This document shows positions 37,236 through 49,509 of a DNA stretch of 64,000 nt, piece by piece; position 1 is the first letter of the stretch; each line of letters starts with the position of its first letter. Under the pieces are notes generated by a model. The model was not told the DNA's origin. It saw nothing but the letters and a program-made list of their open reading frames with translations, and did not search any database. This DNA is from Artemia franciscana (taxonomy: Eukaryota; Arthropoda; Branchiopoda; Anostraca; Artemiidae), in contig NC_088863.1 of NCBI RefSeq assembly GCF_032884065.1, positions 39,403,076 to 39,467,075 on the forward strand. The letters are read 5' to 3'. Position numbers and translations under genes: made by a program.

Positions 37236-37927
37236 ACAGAAAGATCTTTGGTAGATTACAATCAAATCGGGCAATATGTCTTCTTTCTCAAATTTATCTT
37301 CAGTATTTGGTTTATAAAGCTGATCGGTTTGGACATTTCGAATCTCAAACTGTTTTTGGCTAAAAAGGATTTTAATAGGAAACTTTTATTACAGGCTTGT
37401 TTTCTTTCGACTGACTTATTGTATGTTTCTTAAGGTTAGTTTCCATCTATACATTTTCTGATAAATTCTCAAATGTTATACGATCAGCTTTTATGCTGAG
37501 CTGGCGCTAGACGGTTCCAGGTAAACACAATTTGTAAAAAATTAAATCTTGTCGTGATTTCAGAAAAACAGACATTTTACTGAACAAAGGACATGGAAAA
37601 ACAGGGGCGCATGAACGTAGACTAAACATCTCTACGGAGAAAAAAAAGAAGAGAAAAGGTTTAAGGTATTCATAAAAATTAAATTCTAACAGCAGGAGCT
37701 GCCTTGAGCTAGTATCAACGGCAATATAATTCTTAAATATTTTTTTTCCAATAATTTAAGGATAATAATAATAACGAAAGTCACATCCCAGTAACAAGTG
37801 CAAATAACAACTGATTGCATCCACAAGCTTTAAATATAAAATTGCTAAATTTTTATGTGCACGGTCACCTACTTTCAATGGTCCAGAAATACAAGTTTAA
37901 AAGATTATGACTTTCTAATACCTTTAC

Positions 37928-38082
37928 CTTGATAATCTTGATTTTGTAGTCTCCAATTCCGCTTGCAGTTCATCATTAGTATCCCGAAGTCTTCTATTTT
38001 CTTCAACTACAGCTGCAATAACGCTAGGGGACATTTGTCCATCTACAGAATCACCAATCTGATGGCTTTTCATTGACACTGT
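37928..38082 (-). CDS. Ninein-like gene exon: DELQAELE segment
   Basis: Acceptor CTGTTCCAG|A, donor TCAAG|GTAAAG; starts in phase 0 and ends in phase 2. It encodes TVSMKSHQIGDSVDGQMSPS then VIAAVVEENRRLRDTNDELQ, AELETTKSRLSR. DELQAELE is shared with ninein (DELQSELE) and ninein-like (DELQAELE) at the matching point. An alternative in-frame acceptor at 38097 (CTCTTTAAG|GGA) would add five residues. Confidence 0.8.
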
Positions 38083-38174
38083 CTGGAACAGATTTCCCTT
38101 AAAGAGCTGTACACTGTGTCTCATAAAATTATGCAGAATAAAGAATATTCATCCAACAGCCCAATTCTTCAGTT

Positions 38175-38407
38175 GGGACGGGGGTCAGTGGCGTGACTCT
38201 GTAAGCTTAGCCAGAGTCGACCCAGCTCTAAATGGGTACCTGGAGAAATCTGGGGAAGGTAAACAGGAAGGGTGTGTGAAAGCACAGGATGGCTGGCCCC
38301 CAACCCCCCATTGCACTTCCTGGCTGAAGGGCCAAGAAACGGAGATCAGCACCGCCGGTAGGGACTGTAAAGTCTAATGCCGTATCCAAAAAAAATAAAA
38401 ATAAAAA
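38175..38407 (+). mobile_element. SINE-like element with A-rich tail
   Basis: A GC-richer block containing CCCAGCTCTAAATGGGTACC, TCTGGGGAAGGTAAACAGGA and AACGGAGATCAGCACCGCCG, ending GCCGTATCC followed by an A-rich AAAAAAAATAAAAATAAAAA tail. Composition, length (~230 bases) and tail suggest a SINE. An origin from a tRNA is not clearly visible. It lies just outside exon 37928-38082. Confidence 0.45.
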
Positions 38408-38775
38408 CAAGAGCTAAGAGCTCATATGGCACTTGCGACGAAGTCGGAAGAGCCAAGAGCTCATATGGTATGAGCTCTAGCAAAATTCTAAGAATCGATA
38501 GATTGCTTTAAAAGGAGAATCAGAGGTTTAATGCCGGTCGGGATTTAAAATAAAAGCTCATGAGGTCCTTCTAAATACCAAAATTCATTAAGATTCGATC
38601 CCCGGGGTCAAATAATATCGGGGACAGGGGCTGATTAGATTGATGAAGTTTATATATTTTGAATGGACACAAAAATTCAATTCACTTGAAGTATCTAATG
38701 TTATCAAAAATATTTTTTTTTTAGAGCTTCGGTTACTACAGAGCCGTGTCGCTCCTTACTTGAAACACACATTAA
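38403..38775 (+). repeat. Modular repeat family, short copy B1
   Basis: Starts with the alternative 5' module ACAAGAGCTAAGAGCTCATA, contains part of one ~290-bp unit (GAGGTCCTTCTAAATACCAA, ATTCATTAAGATTCGATC) and ends with the shared terminus CTTCGGTTACTACAGAGCC, GTCGCTCCTTACTT. The terminal hairpin is lost. Confidence 0.7.
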
Positions 38776-38963
38776 TACTCATTTTTCCTGCATGCGAGGT
38801 AGGTAAGCACAGCTCTCCTTCAGTGGCGTCAATTTACTAAAAATTGGGAGGGGCTAAATGTATTTTTCAAAATCTAGGAAGGGGGGGGGGGTGGATCAGT
38901 CGTTTTTTTCTCAATTCTTACAAAAACGATAAAAGAAAAAACATTTTTCAACAAAAGTATCTT

Positions 38964-41035
38964 GGAACAAGAGCTAAGAGCTCATATGGCGTGAGCTCTA
39001 GCAAAATCTTAAGAATCAATGGATTGCTTTAAAAGGAAAATCAGAGGCTTAAAGCCAGTCGGAATCAAAAATAACAGCTCTGAGTCACGAGGTCCTTCTA
39101 AATGTCAAAATCCATTAAGATCCGATCACCCACTCGTAAATTAAAAATGCCTCAAATTTTCTATTTTTCCTCTCCCTTCAGCTCCCCAGATGGTCGAATC
39201 AGGAAAACGACTTTATCAAGTCAATTTGTACAGCTCCTTGACACACCTACGAATTTTCATTGTCTTAGCACGTCTGGAAGCACCAAACTTCCCAAAGCAC
39301 TGAATCGCATCCCTTAACTCCCCTAAAGAGAGCGGATCCAGTCCGGTTTCGTCAATCACGAATCTACGACATTTATAAGCCTTTTTCATGATTTCCGGTT
39401 TCCCCCTCCAACTCCCCCCAATCTCAACAGATCTGGTCAGGATTTGAAATAAGAGCTCTGAGACATTAGTTCCATCTATATATCAAATTTCATTAAGATC
39501 CGGTCACCCGTTCTTAAGTTAAACATACCTCAATTTTTCTAATTTTTTCAAATTAATAACCCGCAGCTCCCCCAAAGAGAACGGATCCGTTCTCTTTGTT
39601 TAATCACGTAACTATAACTTGTGCTTATTCTTCCCATCAAGTTTCATCCCGATCTCTCCTCTCTAAGTGTTTTTCAAGATTTCCAGTTTCCAAGATTTCC
39701 GGTTTTCCCCTCCAACTCCCCCCAATGTCACTGGTCCTGGTCGGGATTTAGAATGAGAGTTCTAAGGCACAAGATCCTTTTAAATATCAAATTTCATTAA
39801 GATCCAATCACCCGTTGGTAAGTTACAAATAACTATTTTTTCTAATTTTTCCAAATTACTCTCCCCCCCCCACAACTCCACCAAAGAGAGCAGATACGGT
39901 CCGGTTATGTCAGTCACTTATCTTGGACTTGTGCTTATTATTCCCACCACGTTTTATCCTGATCTCTACGCTTTAAGCGTTTTCCAAGATTTCCGGTCCC
40001 CCAAATGACACTGGATCCGGTCGGTATTTAAAATAAGAGATCTGAGTTACGAGGTCCTTCTAAATATGAAATTTCATAAAGATTCGATCATTTCTTCGTA
40101 AGTTAAAAATACCTCATTTTTTTTATAATGTTTTGGAATTAACCCTTCCCCCCAACTCCCCCAAAGAGAGCGGATCCGTTCCGGTTATGTCGATCACGTA
40201 TCTAGGACTTGTACTTATTTTTCCCACCAACTTTCATCCCAATCCCTCCACTCTAAGCGTTTTCCAAAATTTTAGGTTTCCCCCTCCCAACTCCCTCCAA
40301 TGTCACTGGATCCTGTTGGGATTTAAAATAAGAGCTCTGAGACACGATTTCCTTCCAAACATCAAATTTCATTAAGATCTGATTACTCCTTCGTAAGTTA
40401 AAAATACCTCATTTTTTTCTAGTTTTTCAGAATTAACCCTCCCCCCAACTCCCCCAAAGAGATAAGATCCGCTCCGGTTATATCAATCACGTATCTAGGA
40501 CTTGGTTTTATTTTTCCCACCAAGTTTCATCCTGATCCCTCGGCTCTAAGCGTTTTCTAAGATTTTAGGCCCCCCCAACTCCTCCCAATGTCACCGGATA
40601 CGGCATGGGTTTAAAATAAGAGCTCTGAGACACGATATCCTTCGAAACATCAAATTTCAATAAGATCCGATCACTCCTTCATAAGTTAAAAATCATTTTT
40701 CTAATTTTTCAGAATTAACCCTCCCCCCAACTCCCCCAAAGAGAGCGGATTCGTTCCGGTTATGTCAATCACGTATCTAGGACTTGTGCCTATAATTCCG
40801 ACAAATTTTCATCCCGATCCCTCCACTCTAAGCGTTTTTCAAGATTTTAGGTTTCCCCGCCCCAACTCCCCCCAATGTCACCTGATCCGGCCGGGATTAA
40901 AATTAGAGCTCTGAGACACAATATCCTTCCCAACATCAAATTTCTTAATTATATTTTTTCAGTTTGGTTACTATTGAACCATGTCGCTCCTTGCTTACAG
41001 TTTGTTATCACGAACTATTTGATAAAAACGTTAGT
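38964..41035 (+). repeat. Modular repeat family, long copy B2 with ~290-bp tandem array
   Basis: Begins with the same module as B1 (GGAACAAGAGCTAAGAGCTC at 38962-38981). It then carries about six to seven degenerate tandem units of ~280-290 bp. Marker phrases recur in each: CATTAAGATCCGATCACC, CCCCCAAAGAGAGCGGATCC, ATCACGTATCTAGGACTTG, CACTCTAAGCGTTTTCCAA. It ends TTGGTTACTATTGAACC, GTCGCTCC, and a hairpin related to GTTTGTTATCACGAAC. No coding capacity. Confidence 0.85.
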
Positions 41036-41092
41036 TATTTTAAGTTAAAATTCAATGTCATAGCTCTTCATTTTTCTCGAAAAAAAAAAATA

Positions 41093-41165
41093 GGGACAAC
41101 CGGCTTTGTACCGATGACCTCTCTATCTGCAATCGAATGCTCTACCACTGAGCAACAAGATATGT
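41093..41165 (-). pseudogene. tRNA-Cys(GCA)-like pseudogene or SINE head
   Basis: On the minus strand the D arm GCTCAGTGGTAGAGC, the anticodon loop TTGCAGA (GCA) and a T arm CGGTACAAAGCCGG are arranged as in tRNA-Cys. The 3' acceptor strand reads TTGTCCC, but the 5' end (ATATCTTG) does not pair with it, and the anticodon stem is mismatched. It abuts the body of modular repeat copy A5. Confidence 0.6.
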
Positions 41166-41890
41166 ATACTTGTCAATAACCAATGCTATATGTAAACAAT
41201 GGGCAAATTTTATAACTTGTAGCCATTTTCTCGGGGGCTATAGGGGGTCATGTTTTCCCAAAGACAAAATTATTAGATCTTTCAACAATACTAAAAAAAG
41301 AATTATTTCAAAATTTTGATTGGAAGACTTTGGGGAAAAAAGACATGGGAAGGGGGCTAGTTGCCCTCCAGCTTTTTTGGTCACTTAAAAAGGACGCTAG
41401 AACTGTTAATTTCTGTCCAAATGAGCCCTCTCCCAAACTTCTAGGACCATTGCTTCGATACGATCACCCCTGGGAAGAACAAAAAAAGGAAAGAAATAAA
41501 CACGCATCCTCGGTCTTTCTTCTGGCAAAAAAAAAGAAAAGAAAAAAAAAAGAAAAAAAAAGGAAAAAAAAAATCAACATTTTTCCAGATGGGAGCTTGA
41601 AACTTCTACAGTAGGATTCTCTGATATACTAAATCTGCTATGATTTCACTAAGATTGATTGATATTTTGAGGAGATTTCACCCCTTTTTGAAAATCAGGC
41701 CAATTTTCTCAGGCTCGTAGCTTTTGATAGGTAACATTAAACATGATGAATTTTATGCATTTGGAATCAGCAGAAAAGGCCGATTCTCTTGATGTAGCTA
41801 TTGTTATCAAAATTATGTTTTTAGATTTTCGGTGACTATTGGGCCGCGTCGCTCCTTACTTACAATTCGTTACTACAAACTATTTCATAT
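41160..41890 (+). repeat. Modular repeat family, body and 3' end (copy A5)
   Basis: Carries the common body (TATGTAAACAATGGGCAAAT, CTAGTTGCCCTCCAGC, GATACGATCACCCCTGG, AGATGGGAGCTTGAAACTTC) and the shared 3' terminus (TTCGGTGACTATTGGGCC, GTCGCTCCTTACTTAC). The foldback 5' module is absent and is replaced by the tRNA-Cys-like sequence immediately upstream. Confidence 0.8.
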
Positions 41891-43062
41891 ACCCTCAATA
41901 TGGGAGGGGGGAGGTTACTCCTTTGCCTGCCTTCATTTGGTTCAATATATTTGGATCTAAAGGGCAATACGAGTTCTGAGGGTGCTAGAGCTTCCCTCCT
42001 ATTGCGAAGAATATTCTAACTGTAAAGTATAAGATTGCATTGATGTGCCCCCCCCCCTCGGCTGACAAATTTCAAAATTATGAAATGAAAATCAATTTTT
42101 GCACTTCATCCCACCCTTTCGCATCCAATGAACTATATGAAAGCATAGATTAAAATAGCCCCCTTGTACTTACAATAACATATTACATAATGTGAAGCAA
42201 ATATCAATAAATGAGACACCCTAATTCTCAGTGTAGAATGAGACTCTCACATTTCGGACAGATTTGAAGACGAAATTGAAAACGAGCATACTTTAATAGA
42301 TTTTTTTCGTCGAAATAAAAGTAAAATGCAACGTAAAAACCAAACGAACAGACTTTATCTTGCATATACGGGGAACTGCTGCCATCTAGAAAATCCTGTT
42401 CTTTACGTTAAAGATTAACTGTTTATATCGAAGCTCCAAGAATAAAGACTCTAACATAAGAACAATGTGACAAAGGGTTTGGCTATTTTCGAGAGCTTTG
42501 GAAATGAAAGGGCTTGTTGGCTACCTGAATTTGTTTTAAACAGCCTAATTTTCAGTTCAAATGCTTTGTGAGGCAACTGGGATATGTTTTACCTGCAATT
42601 ACCAATGACTATATTTATCCTATTCTAAACACTTTCAAGAGCGGGCTGGTAAACCAACGTAAAGAAGGATAGTCAGCTTTCTTTATATAAGAGAATCCCT
42701 GTCTTTGCTGTTTTAACGCTACTCTTTACTTCGATTGATAAAGCGGCAAGTTTTCGCCTTTAGTTCGCCCGGTCAACTCAATTTCCTGAAATTAAACAAA
42801 TTTGCGGTCAACTTACAACACTATAAATCAATGCCTGTTTGCCACGCTGGGTGGTTATAACTAAAAATAATTAGCAGCTTTGAAACATAGGAGCTGCAGC
42901 TCATTTTAACGGTTTCAGTTATTCTACAAAAAAGATAAACATCTGTTTTGTTTCTGACTTCAGAAGTCTTCGGCTTAGTATTTCATGGAATAATCAAGAA
43001 ACCGTTTAAAGAAGCTTAATGCATCAGAGAAAAGAGGACCAGACAAGAGAATCAACCTACTA
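41891..43062 (-). other. Intron sequence, nothing firm
   Basis: AT-rich intron sequence with a C10 run near 42049. No repeat or gene recognised. Confidence 0.4.
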
Positions 43063-43155
43063 GACAGATTCCTTTGATACTTATAGTTCGATACCGCGAA
43101 CTACTAGACAGATTCCTTTGATACTTATAGTTCGATACCGCGAACTATTTGACAA
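43063..43155 (+). repeat. Diverged family terminus, tandemly duplicated (47 bp)
   Basis: CTACTAGACAGATTCCTTTG through a hairpin TAGTTCGATACCGCGAACTA occurs twice in direct succession, the second ending in TTTGAC. The hairpin and its tail resemble the terminus of the modular repeat (GTTCGTTACCACGAAC, TGTTTGAT), so this is probably a relic of it. Confidence 0.7.
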
Positions 43156-43658
43156 ATTGCTAAAAAAAAAATATGTTTTTTAAAGTTTTGATTTAAGGAC
43201 AGTTTGAGCAGTTTGATATCAGGAGACTTTGTTAGAAGAGAAGAGGGGTGAAAGAAAAAACGAATTCTTAGACCGCAATCTTAAAATTTTCCACCCACCT
43301 CCTGCTTCTCTGTGATCAGGTATGCCCATAAAAGTCACAATAAATAGGGAAGGGTTGTTTTACTTGAGACTGATATCATAGATAAATATGTTTTATCTTA
43401 AATTAACAAAAAGTTCTAGATACTCACCTCGAAAGACTAAAAATTTAGACTAAAGTAAGGGTTAGAAGCGTGACCCCCTCTAGGCGCCAAGGCACAAAAA
43501 AAACCTACGATTAGTGTCGTATTGTTTGGATAAACATAGCAATTAACGGGTGGGTGGAAAGTTCCTCAGCTCTGGGTTAAAAAGCGTGCCAAAAAGAACT
43601 TTTTATGCAGTAACCTCTAGTAAAATACTACTAAGTAGATGAGAAAGTTGAGATTTAC

Positions 43659-43944
43659 TTGCGAGAAAATATAAGTCTCTAGTTCCTTTTCCAACTCTGC
43701 TTTCCCAGTTTCAAGGTTATTAATCAATTCATTCATTGCACCAAGCTCTTTTAGCAGTTTATCATTATCTTTCTGAATTAAATCCATTGATGATTTCAGC
43801 TGCATTTCCACTTCTTTTGTCATATTTAACTGCTTGACCAAGTCATCCTTTTCTTGTTGCCAGCGTGATAATGACGAGTCTCGTTCAGCTTCTAGTTCTT
43901 CTTGAAGGTATTTGATCTGTTCACCATGTTTTACTTCAAGTGTT
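43659..43944 (-). CDS. Ninein-like gene exon: coiled coil
   Basis: Acceptor TTATTCCTTAG|A, donor TCGCAA|GTAAAT; starts in phase 2, ends in phase 0. It encodes ~96 residues of highly charged coiled coil: TLEVKHGEQIKYLQEELEAE, RDSSLSRWQQEKDDLVKQL and later NELINNLETGKAELEKELE. The LEEx...EELEAERD...W pattern parallels ninein-like protein (recalled EVEAERELFW). The last residues (TYIFSQ) are less typical; an earlier donor is possible. Confidence 0.85.
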
Positions 43945-44639
43945 CTAAGGAATAAAAAAAATCCGGAATAAGCCTATTAATTTTCAAAACAATCATAAAC
44001 TGGAAGTCAAACAAGGGTCTTACCATTTTTGTTTGGTAGGGAGCGGGAATAAGTAGATAGCTCGACAACAAAGGCGCAAATCACTTACTGAAGTTTGGTT
44101 GCAAAGCCTCCTTCCCGTCAAGTATCCTGAAGGATAAAACAGCAATGCCAGAGTAAGGAAATCGGAAATTGTAACTCGTAAAATAATAAAAAGAAAATCT
44201 ATTTGTTAATAATACCCGTACTATGGTTTTCGGTGGAGTTACAGGTAATTTTAAGACAACAGTTGAAAGCACCAATACTGAATATTTCCGAAGTTTAAAG
44301 GACGATTAAGAATTTTGAAAGCTATAATCACCGGTTGAAAACCTACAGAAGCTTCCGCCAACACCAGAAAAATCACTTTTGAAATTATGTTGGAATTTGG
44401 ACATATTTTGGAATTTGTCTAATAACATTTATTGCACAAACAACCTATTAATTTAAAACCTTCCGTGATCTTTTTTAGGATAATCACAATGTTGACTTCT
44501 TCTCTTGGTAATATTCTCACTATGTAAATAATCACCAGTTTTGCATAAATTGATTTCACAGTTTAGTGACAATGACGCGAAAAGCTCTCAAAAATGGTGA
44601 TCATGGGATTTTAGGGCTGGAATAGACACTTTGAATTTT

Positions 44640-44850
44640 ATTGACAAATTCAGGACTTCGCAGTAAAATGACGACATAAAAGCTGTGTAAATGTCAACTT
44701 TATGAGGTTTCCAGGTTTGATGACTAGTAATTGTGTTTTCGTACTGAATTTACTGACAAATTCAGGACTTCGGAGTAAAATGACGGCATAAAAGCTATGT
44801 AAATGTCAACTTTATGAGGTTTCTAGGTTTGATGACAAGCAATTGTGTTG
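44640..44850. repeat. Tandem duplication, 112-bp unit
   Basis: TGACAAATTCAGGACTTCG at 44642 recurs at 44754, and the following ~90 bases (AAAGCTGTGTAAATGTCAAC, TTTATGAGGTTTCCAGG) match with a handful of differences. Confidence 0.95.
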
Positions 44851-45359
44851 CGGAGCAACACTTCTGCTTTTGCAGGGTTTTTTTTCTCGTGATCAGCGAG
44901 AAAACCTGTAGCTTCGAAGTGGCATTAATTATCCAATTTATGTTTTTTGATAAATTGCCCCACGCTAAACTGTCAGTGGCGCTAATAGTTTTTAATTCCT
45001 CTCCTCCCATGTTAAATAACAAAGAATCTAACTCTTATGTGTTTTGAATTCTCTTTGGGATCTATTGCAGTTGTTAACCAGAAAAGGAGAATTCTTTTTT
45101 TTTTTTAGTCGCTTAAATTAATTATTAGTCTGCCATATCAGGTGTGGGATAAGTTGATAAAAATTTATAGCTTATACGCTTGCAGTTTTAATTAAATATA
45201 CTAAGGACATTAAAAAAATACATTTTATACATAGTTTTGTGTTGCTTTATTTAATAATAAATTCGTAACAACACAAAATCAGTTTCAACATAGTCTGCTC
45301 CATGGCCAGGAAGTAACGGGGGAGAAAAAATACCAACAAAAATAGGAACATAATAAAAA

Positions 45360-45790
45360 ATTTAGCCACTGACCCAAAAATCCTCAAATCACAAGCAAGG
45401 CAGAGGCGTAGCGCATGATTTCACAAATCAAATAAACATCTGACCAGATTCAGACGTCAACTCCATGAAAAACTAGGTGAAACTTAATTATTAGCTAGAC
45501 ATTCTCAAACATTCTCTTTGAAGAGACCAAAGAAGTGGCAGCTTCGTGCAAACAGAGGAAGCGCGTTCCAGTCACGCTACACACTGTCAGAGGGTTGAAG
45601 TCAGGCCGCAATGACAGTGTATGATGAATCTGTAAGTTGTTAGAAGTGTGAGGATGAAAAGTCAATGGATTAAAAATATAAGATAGATCATTACATAGGA
45701 CAGCAGGAAGATGATTACGCAACAATCCCAATATTGGGAAACTATCCCAATATGGGATAGTTTCCAAAGAAGAATCCTGGGTAAATTTTC
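45360..45790 (-). mobile_element. LINE C-terminal fragment
   Basis: Minus-strand frames read NPLTFHPHTSNN, then RDWNALPLFARS and FFGLFKENV followed by a stop. A W-N-x-L-P motif a short distance before an F-K-x-x-L-like end is characteristic of the C-terminus of jockey/CR1-type LINE RTs. Only this end survives. Confidence 0.55.
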
Positions 45791-46312
45791 CGATTAGCTC
45801 ACATATATTCAGAATTAGAATTTCATCCTAAATCCAAATATAGCATTAATTTGCGTCGGAAATTAATTTCATCTCCCCCTCCCCAATATGAAAATATATA
45901 CCCCGAAAAGTACGTGTGAAAATAATTTTCCGTTATTTGGACGTTAAACCAATTTGAAGAAAGAGTGTGCTGTGGAAAAATTAGTGCTTATATGCCACTC
46001 GGGTATGGATTTGCACATTAGAGGGGGGGATAACGTTCATTTTCGGCACAAATAAATGTTATATTTTAATTCAGGATGAAATTCTAATTAAAGAAATTTT
46101 GAAAGCTAAATAAACCCAATGAATCAAATAATCAACCTTTTGCAAATTACATGTAATCTACCCGTAGAGATGCCAGCCAATCAGAGATCAAGTCAATTAA
46201 ATCCGCAAAACAAAGATAAAACCAAGAAAAGGAGCAATAGGCTGTAAAAGGAGAAGAAGGGGAATAAAAAGTAAAAATTACATTTGTCCGCCGCTCACTC
46301 TTGTCATCGTAT

Positions 46313-47998
46313 TAAATAAAAAAAACAATTTTTTTTAACTGAAGGTAAGGAGCGAAACTAAAACTTAAAACGAACAGAAATTACTCGTGTATGAAAGGGG
46401 CTTTTCCTCCTCAACACCCCGCTCTTTACGCTAAAGTTTGACTCTTTCTCTTAACTCTACTTTTTAACAAAGAAAAAAAATAGCGTAAAGAGCGGGGCGT
46501 TGAGGAGGAAAAGCCCCTTTAATATACGGAGTAGTTTCTGTTCGTTTTAAGTTTTAATGTCGCTCCTTACTTTCAGTTAAAAAAGCTTGTTTTTTTTTAA
46601 TTTCTTAACGTTTTTGAATTAATGCATGTTTTGATTTTGGCTCTCCGCAGATAAATAATTAAAACGAAATTTGCATATTAATATTTTTTGGCTAAGTGAC
46701 TTCCTCATAGTTTTAATCGGAAGATTTTGAGAAAGAAAGGAGCAAGGGAGGAGGCCTAGTTGCCCTCCAATTTTTTGATTACTTAAAAAGGCAACCAGAA
46801 CTTTTAATTTTTACCAACGTTTTCTTTAGTAAAAAATATACGTAACTTACGAATTAATCTACGTAAGAAATTTCTACATTCGTATGTTTTAATTACGTAA
46901 ATGAGGGGGTTCACCCCCTCGTCAAAACCTCACTCTTTACACTAAAGCTTAAATTTTATCCCAATTCCTTATAAAATTACCCCTGAATCACGAAGGCCGT
47001 AGAATAAATAGTTGAAATTACTAAAAATACTTTAGCGTAAAGAGCGATGTATTACGAGGAGGTGAACCCCACATATGCGTAATAATTTCTGTTCATTTTA
47101 AGTTTTAATGCTGCTTCTTACTTTCAGTTGAAAAAACTTTTCATGTTTATTTTTTAATTGGTTTTTTAAATAATGTTAGAAAATTCTGCGCCCGCTTCAT
47201 TGAAATTCTCTTCCCCCATGGAAAGATCCTCCCACGTAAACCCCCTCCTTCTCAAATCCCCCCAAACCAAAAAAGATCCCCCTGAAAACGTCTGTACACT
47301 TCCCAATAACCATTACTGTATGTAAACACTGGTCAAAGTTTGTAACTTGCAGCCCCTCCCAAGGGGACTGTGGGGGAATAAGTCGTCCCCAAAGACATAG
47401 TTATTAGGTTTTTCGACTATGGTGAATAAAATGGCTATCTCAGAATTTTGATCCGGTGACTTTGGGGAAAAATGAGCGTGGGAGGGGGCCTAGGTGCCCT
47501 CCTATTTTTTGGTCACTTAAAAAGGGCATTATAACTTTTAATTTACGTTAGAATGAGCCCTCTCTCGACATTCTAGGGCCACTTGATCGATACGATCACC
47601 CCTGGGAAAAAAAGAAACAAAAAAACAAATAAACACGCATCCGTGATCTGTCTTCTGGCAAAAAATGCGAAATTCCACATTTTTGTAGATAGGACCTTTT
47701 TTACTTCTACATTAGGGTTCTCGGTGTTATGACTTTAGTTAAGATTGTTTAGTTAAGTTAAGAATGTATGACTTTTAGGGGATTTTCCCCCCTATTTTCT
47801 AAAATAAGGAAAATTTTCTCAGGCTCGTAATTTTTGATGGGTAAGACTAAACTTGATGAAACTTACATATTTAAAATCAAATTTAAAACGCGATTTTTTT
47901 TATGTAACTATTGGTATAAAATTCTATTTTTTAGAGTTTCGGTTACTGTTGAGCCGGGTCGCTCCTTACTACAGTTCATTGCCACGAACTGTTTGATT
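46313..47998 (+). repeat. Modular repeat family, full foldback copy A2
   Basis: Full-length copy of ~1.69 kb. The 5' foldback has arms at about 46325-46445 and 46479-46597 with a short loop, including CTCTTTACGCTAAAGTTTG on one arm and GCGTAAAGAGCGGGGCGTTG on the other. A second, smaller palindrome lies at 46905-47080 (CCCCCTCGTCAAAACCTCAC / TACGAGGAGGTGAACCCC). The body and terminus (TTCGGTTACTGTTGAGCC, GCCACGAACTGTTTGAT) follow. Confidence 0.88.
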
Positions 47999-48000
47999 AA

Positions 48001-48140
48001 ATATAAGAAAAGCAAGTTTTTTTTTTCAAGTGAAAGTCAAGATGGACATTTAAACTTAAAACTGACAGAACTCTCTCCGTACCCGAGGGAGGATGACCCT
48101 CCCCAATCTCGCGCTCTTCACGCTAAAAATTTATAACACT
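48001..48140 (+). repeat. Modular repeat family, partial 5' arm
   Basis: Immediately after copy A2, another left arm begins (AGCAAGTTTTTTTTTTCAAG, AAACTTAAAACTGACAGAAC, CTCGCGCTCTTCACGCTAAA) and then stops. It is a diverged, truncated second copy joined head-to-tail. Confidence 0.7.
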
Positions 48141-49509
48141 CCACTGTAACCATCTATGAGTGAAACCAATGTAGTTAGTGGGTAATTGCAAGCGTTTTAT
48201 TTAGAAATAATAATTTGGAATTTAGAATAATTTTGTTTGAACTGAACGTCTAGTTATTTAAGCTAAATTTACATCAATAAACTCTTCCTTTCTTGAGGAA
48301 TTAAGAAAATAGTTTTTCTTGCATTCCAATACCCATTCAAGTTATCCCATCTTACCCTTACTTGTGTTTGAACAGCTAATTCTTAAAGCATTGGGGACAA
48401 AAAGTCGAACTTTGGCGTAAGGAGCGAGGGGCTGAGTAGGAAACAGATATACAGAATAATTTTTGTTCGTCTAAAGTTTTAATGTCACTCTTTTAGTTTC
48501 ATTAATTTGAAAAAAAATGTTTTCCAAAAATAAGATTGTCAAAGAGTTTTTGACGTAGCAATATGTACATGAAATGGTCGGCTTTTTATGATTATTCACT
48601 TCAAAAATAAACATATAAAACACTGCTATAGATGAACACTAAAACGGACGAAAATTAATGTTAATAATCAAGTCAAAATTAAAACGAACAGAAACCACGA
48701 CAAATGAGAGGGATATCACCCCCGAGATATTCTAAAGGTCAGAGTGCAAAGGTAAAACGATCTTCGGGGACAGTTGTCAACTTCCTTCTCTTCCTCAACT
48801 GAAGCCACTGGTAGCCTGGTTACCAAGCACATAGGCTACCAAGCAAAATCCTAGGGTTAGTAACAGTTTTATTTCTCTTTTTTTTGGCCTTTGCTTTACA
48901 TTGAGCCGAAGGTAAAAGAATTGCCACAGAAAAACAGTAAAATATACCATAAAATTTTTAGTAAAATAAAAATCCAAAAAAGAATCGTCACTTGAATGAG
49001 GACATACCCTTACATGATTGTCCAGCATCTACGAAAAACCACACAAAAGCCCTTATGCACAGAACGGCTGAGGGCGGACAGGGTCGTGGGTTATACTTAC
49101 AAATTTCGAAAGGAGAAATATATGTGGCATGTATACTAAAGAATACTCCATTATAAATTAAAACAATAAAAGTTAGAAATGCCGCCAGCCATTGTGCATA
49201 TTATGGCGCTGTCATTTTGGCTTGTGACCGTTTTCAAAAATATAAACTGTTTCAACAACATAAAATTTATTACATAAATATCAACGTAAAGTCTTCCACA
49301 CTGAAACGGCAGCTTTTATGCATTGAAGGTCTTTCAAAATAGCTGAGCTCTGACGCAGGTAAATGAAATCGTTTTCCTTATTTTCCTGCAGAATTTTATT
49401 CATGAGAAGCGCTGTTTAGGTTATCACGGTAGACTGTTGAACTCTTGTGTTTGTTTATACTCTTCTCAATATCTTAGAGAATATTTGAAAGACAAATCGG
49501 AAATCTTAC
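48141..49509 (-). other. Intron sequence with faint repeat traces
   Basis: AT-rich intron. Faint traces of the foldback arm occur near 48410-48490 (TTTGGCGTAAGGAGCGAGGG) and 48660-48700. No coding sequence outside the exons. Confidence 0.45.

Noticed and set aside
47834..48136. Recurrent small frame containing GKTKLDE near the end of the repeat copies (also 54970-55230, 62460-62850)
   Set aside because: It recurs only because the repeat DNA recurs; its length and reading frame are not preserved between copies, so a conserved protein is unlikely.
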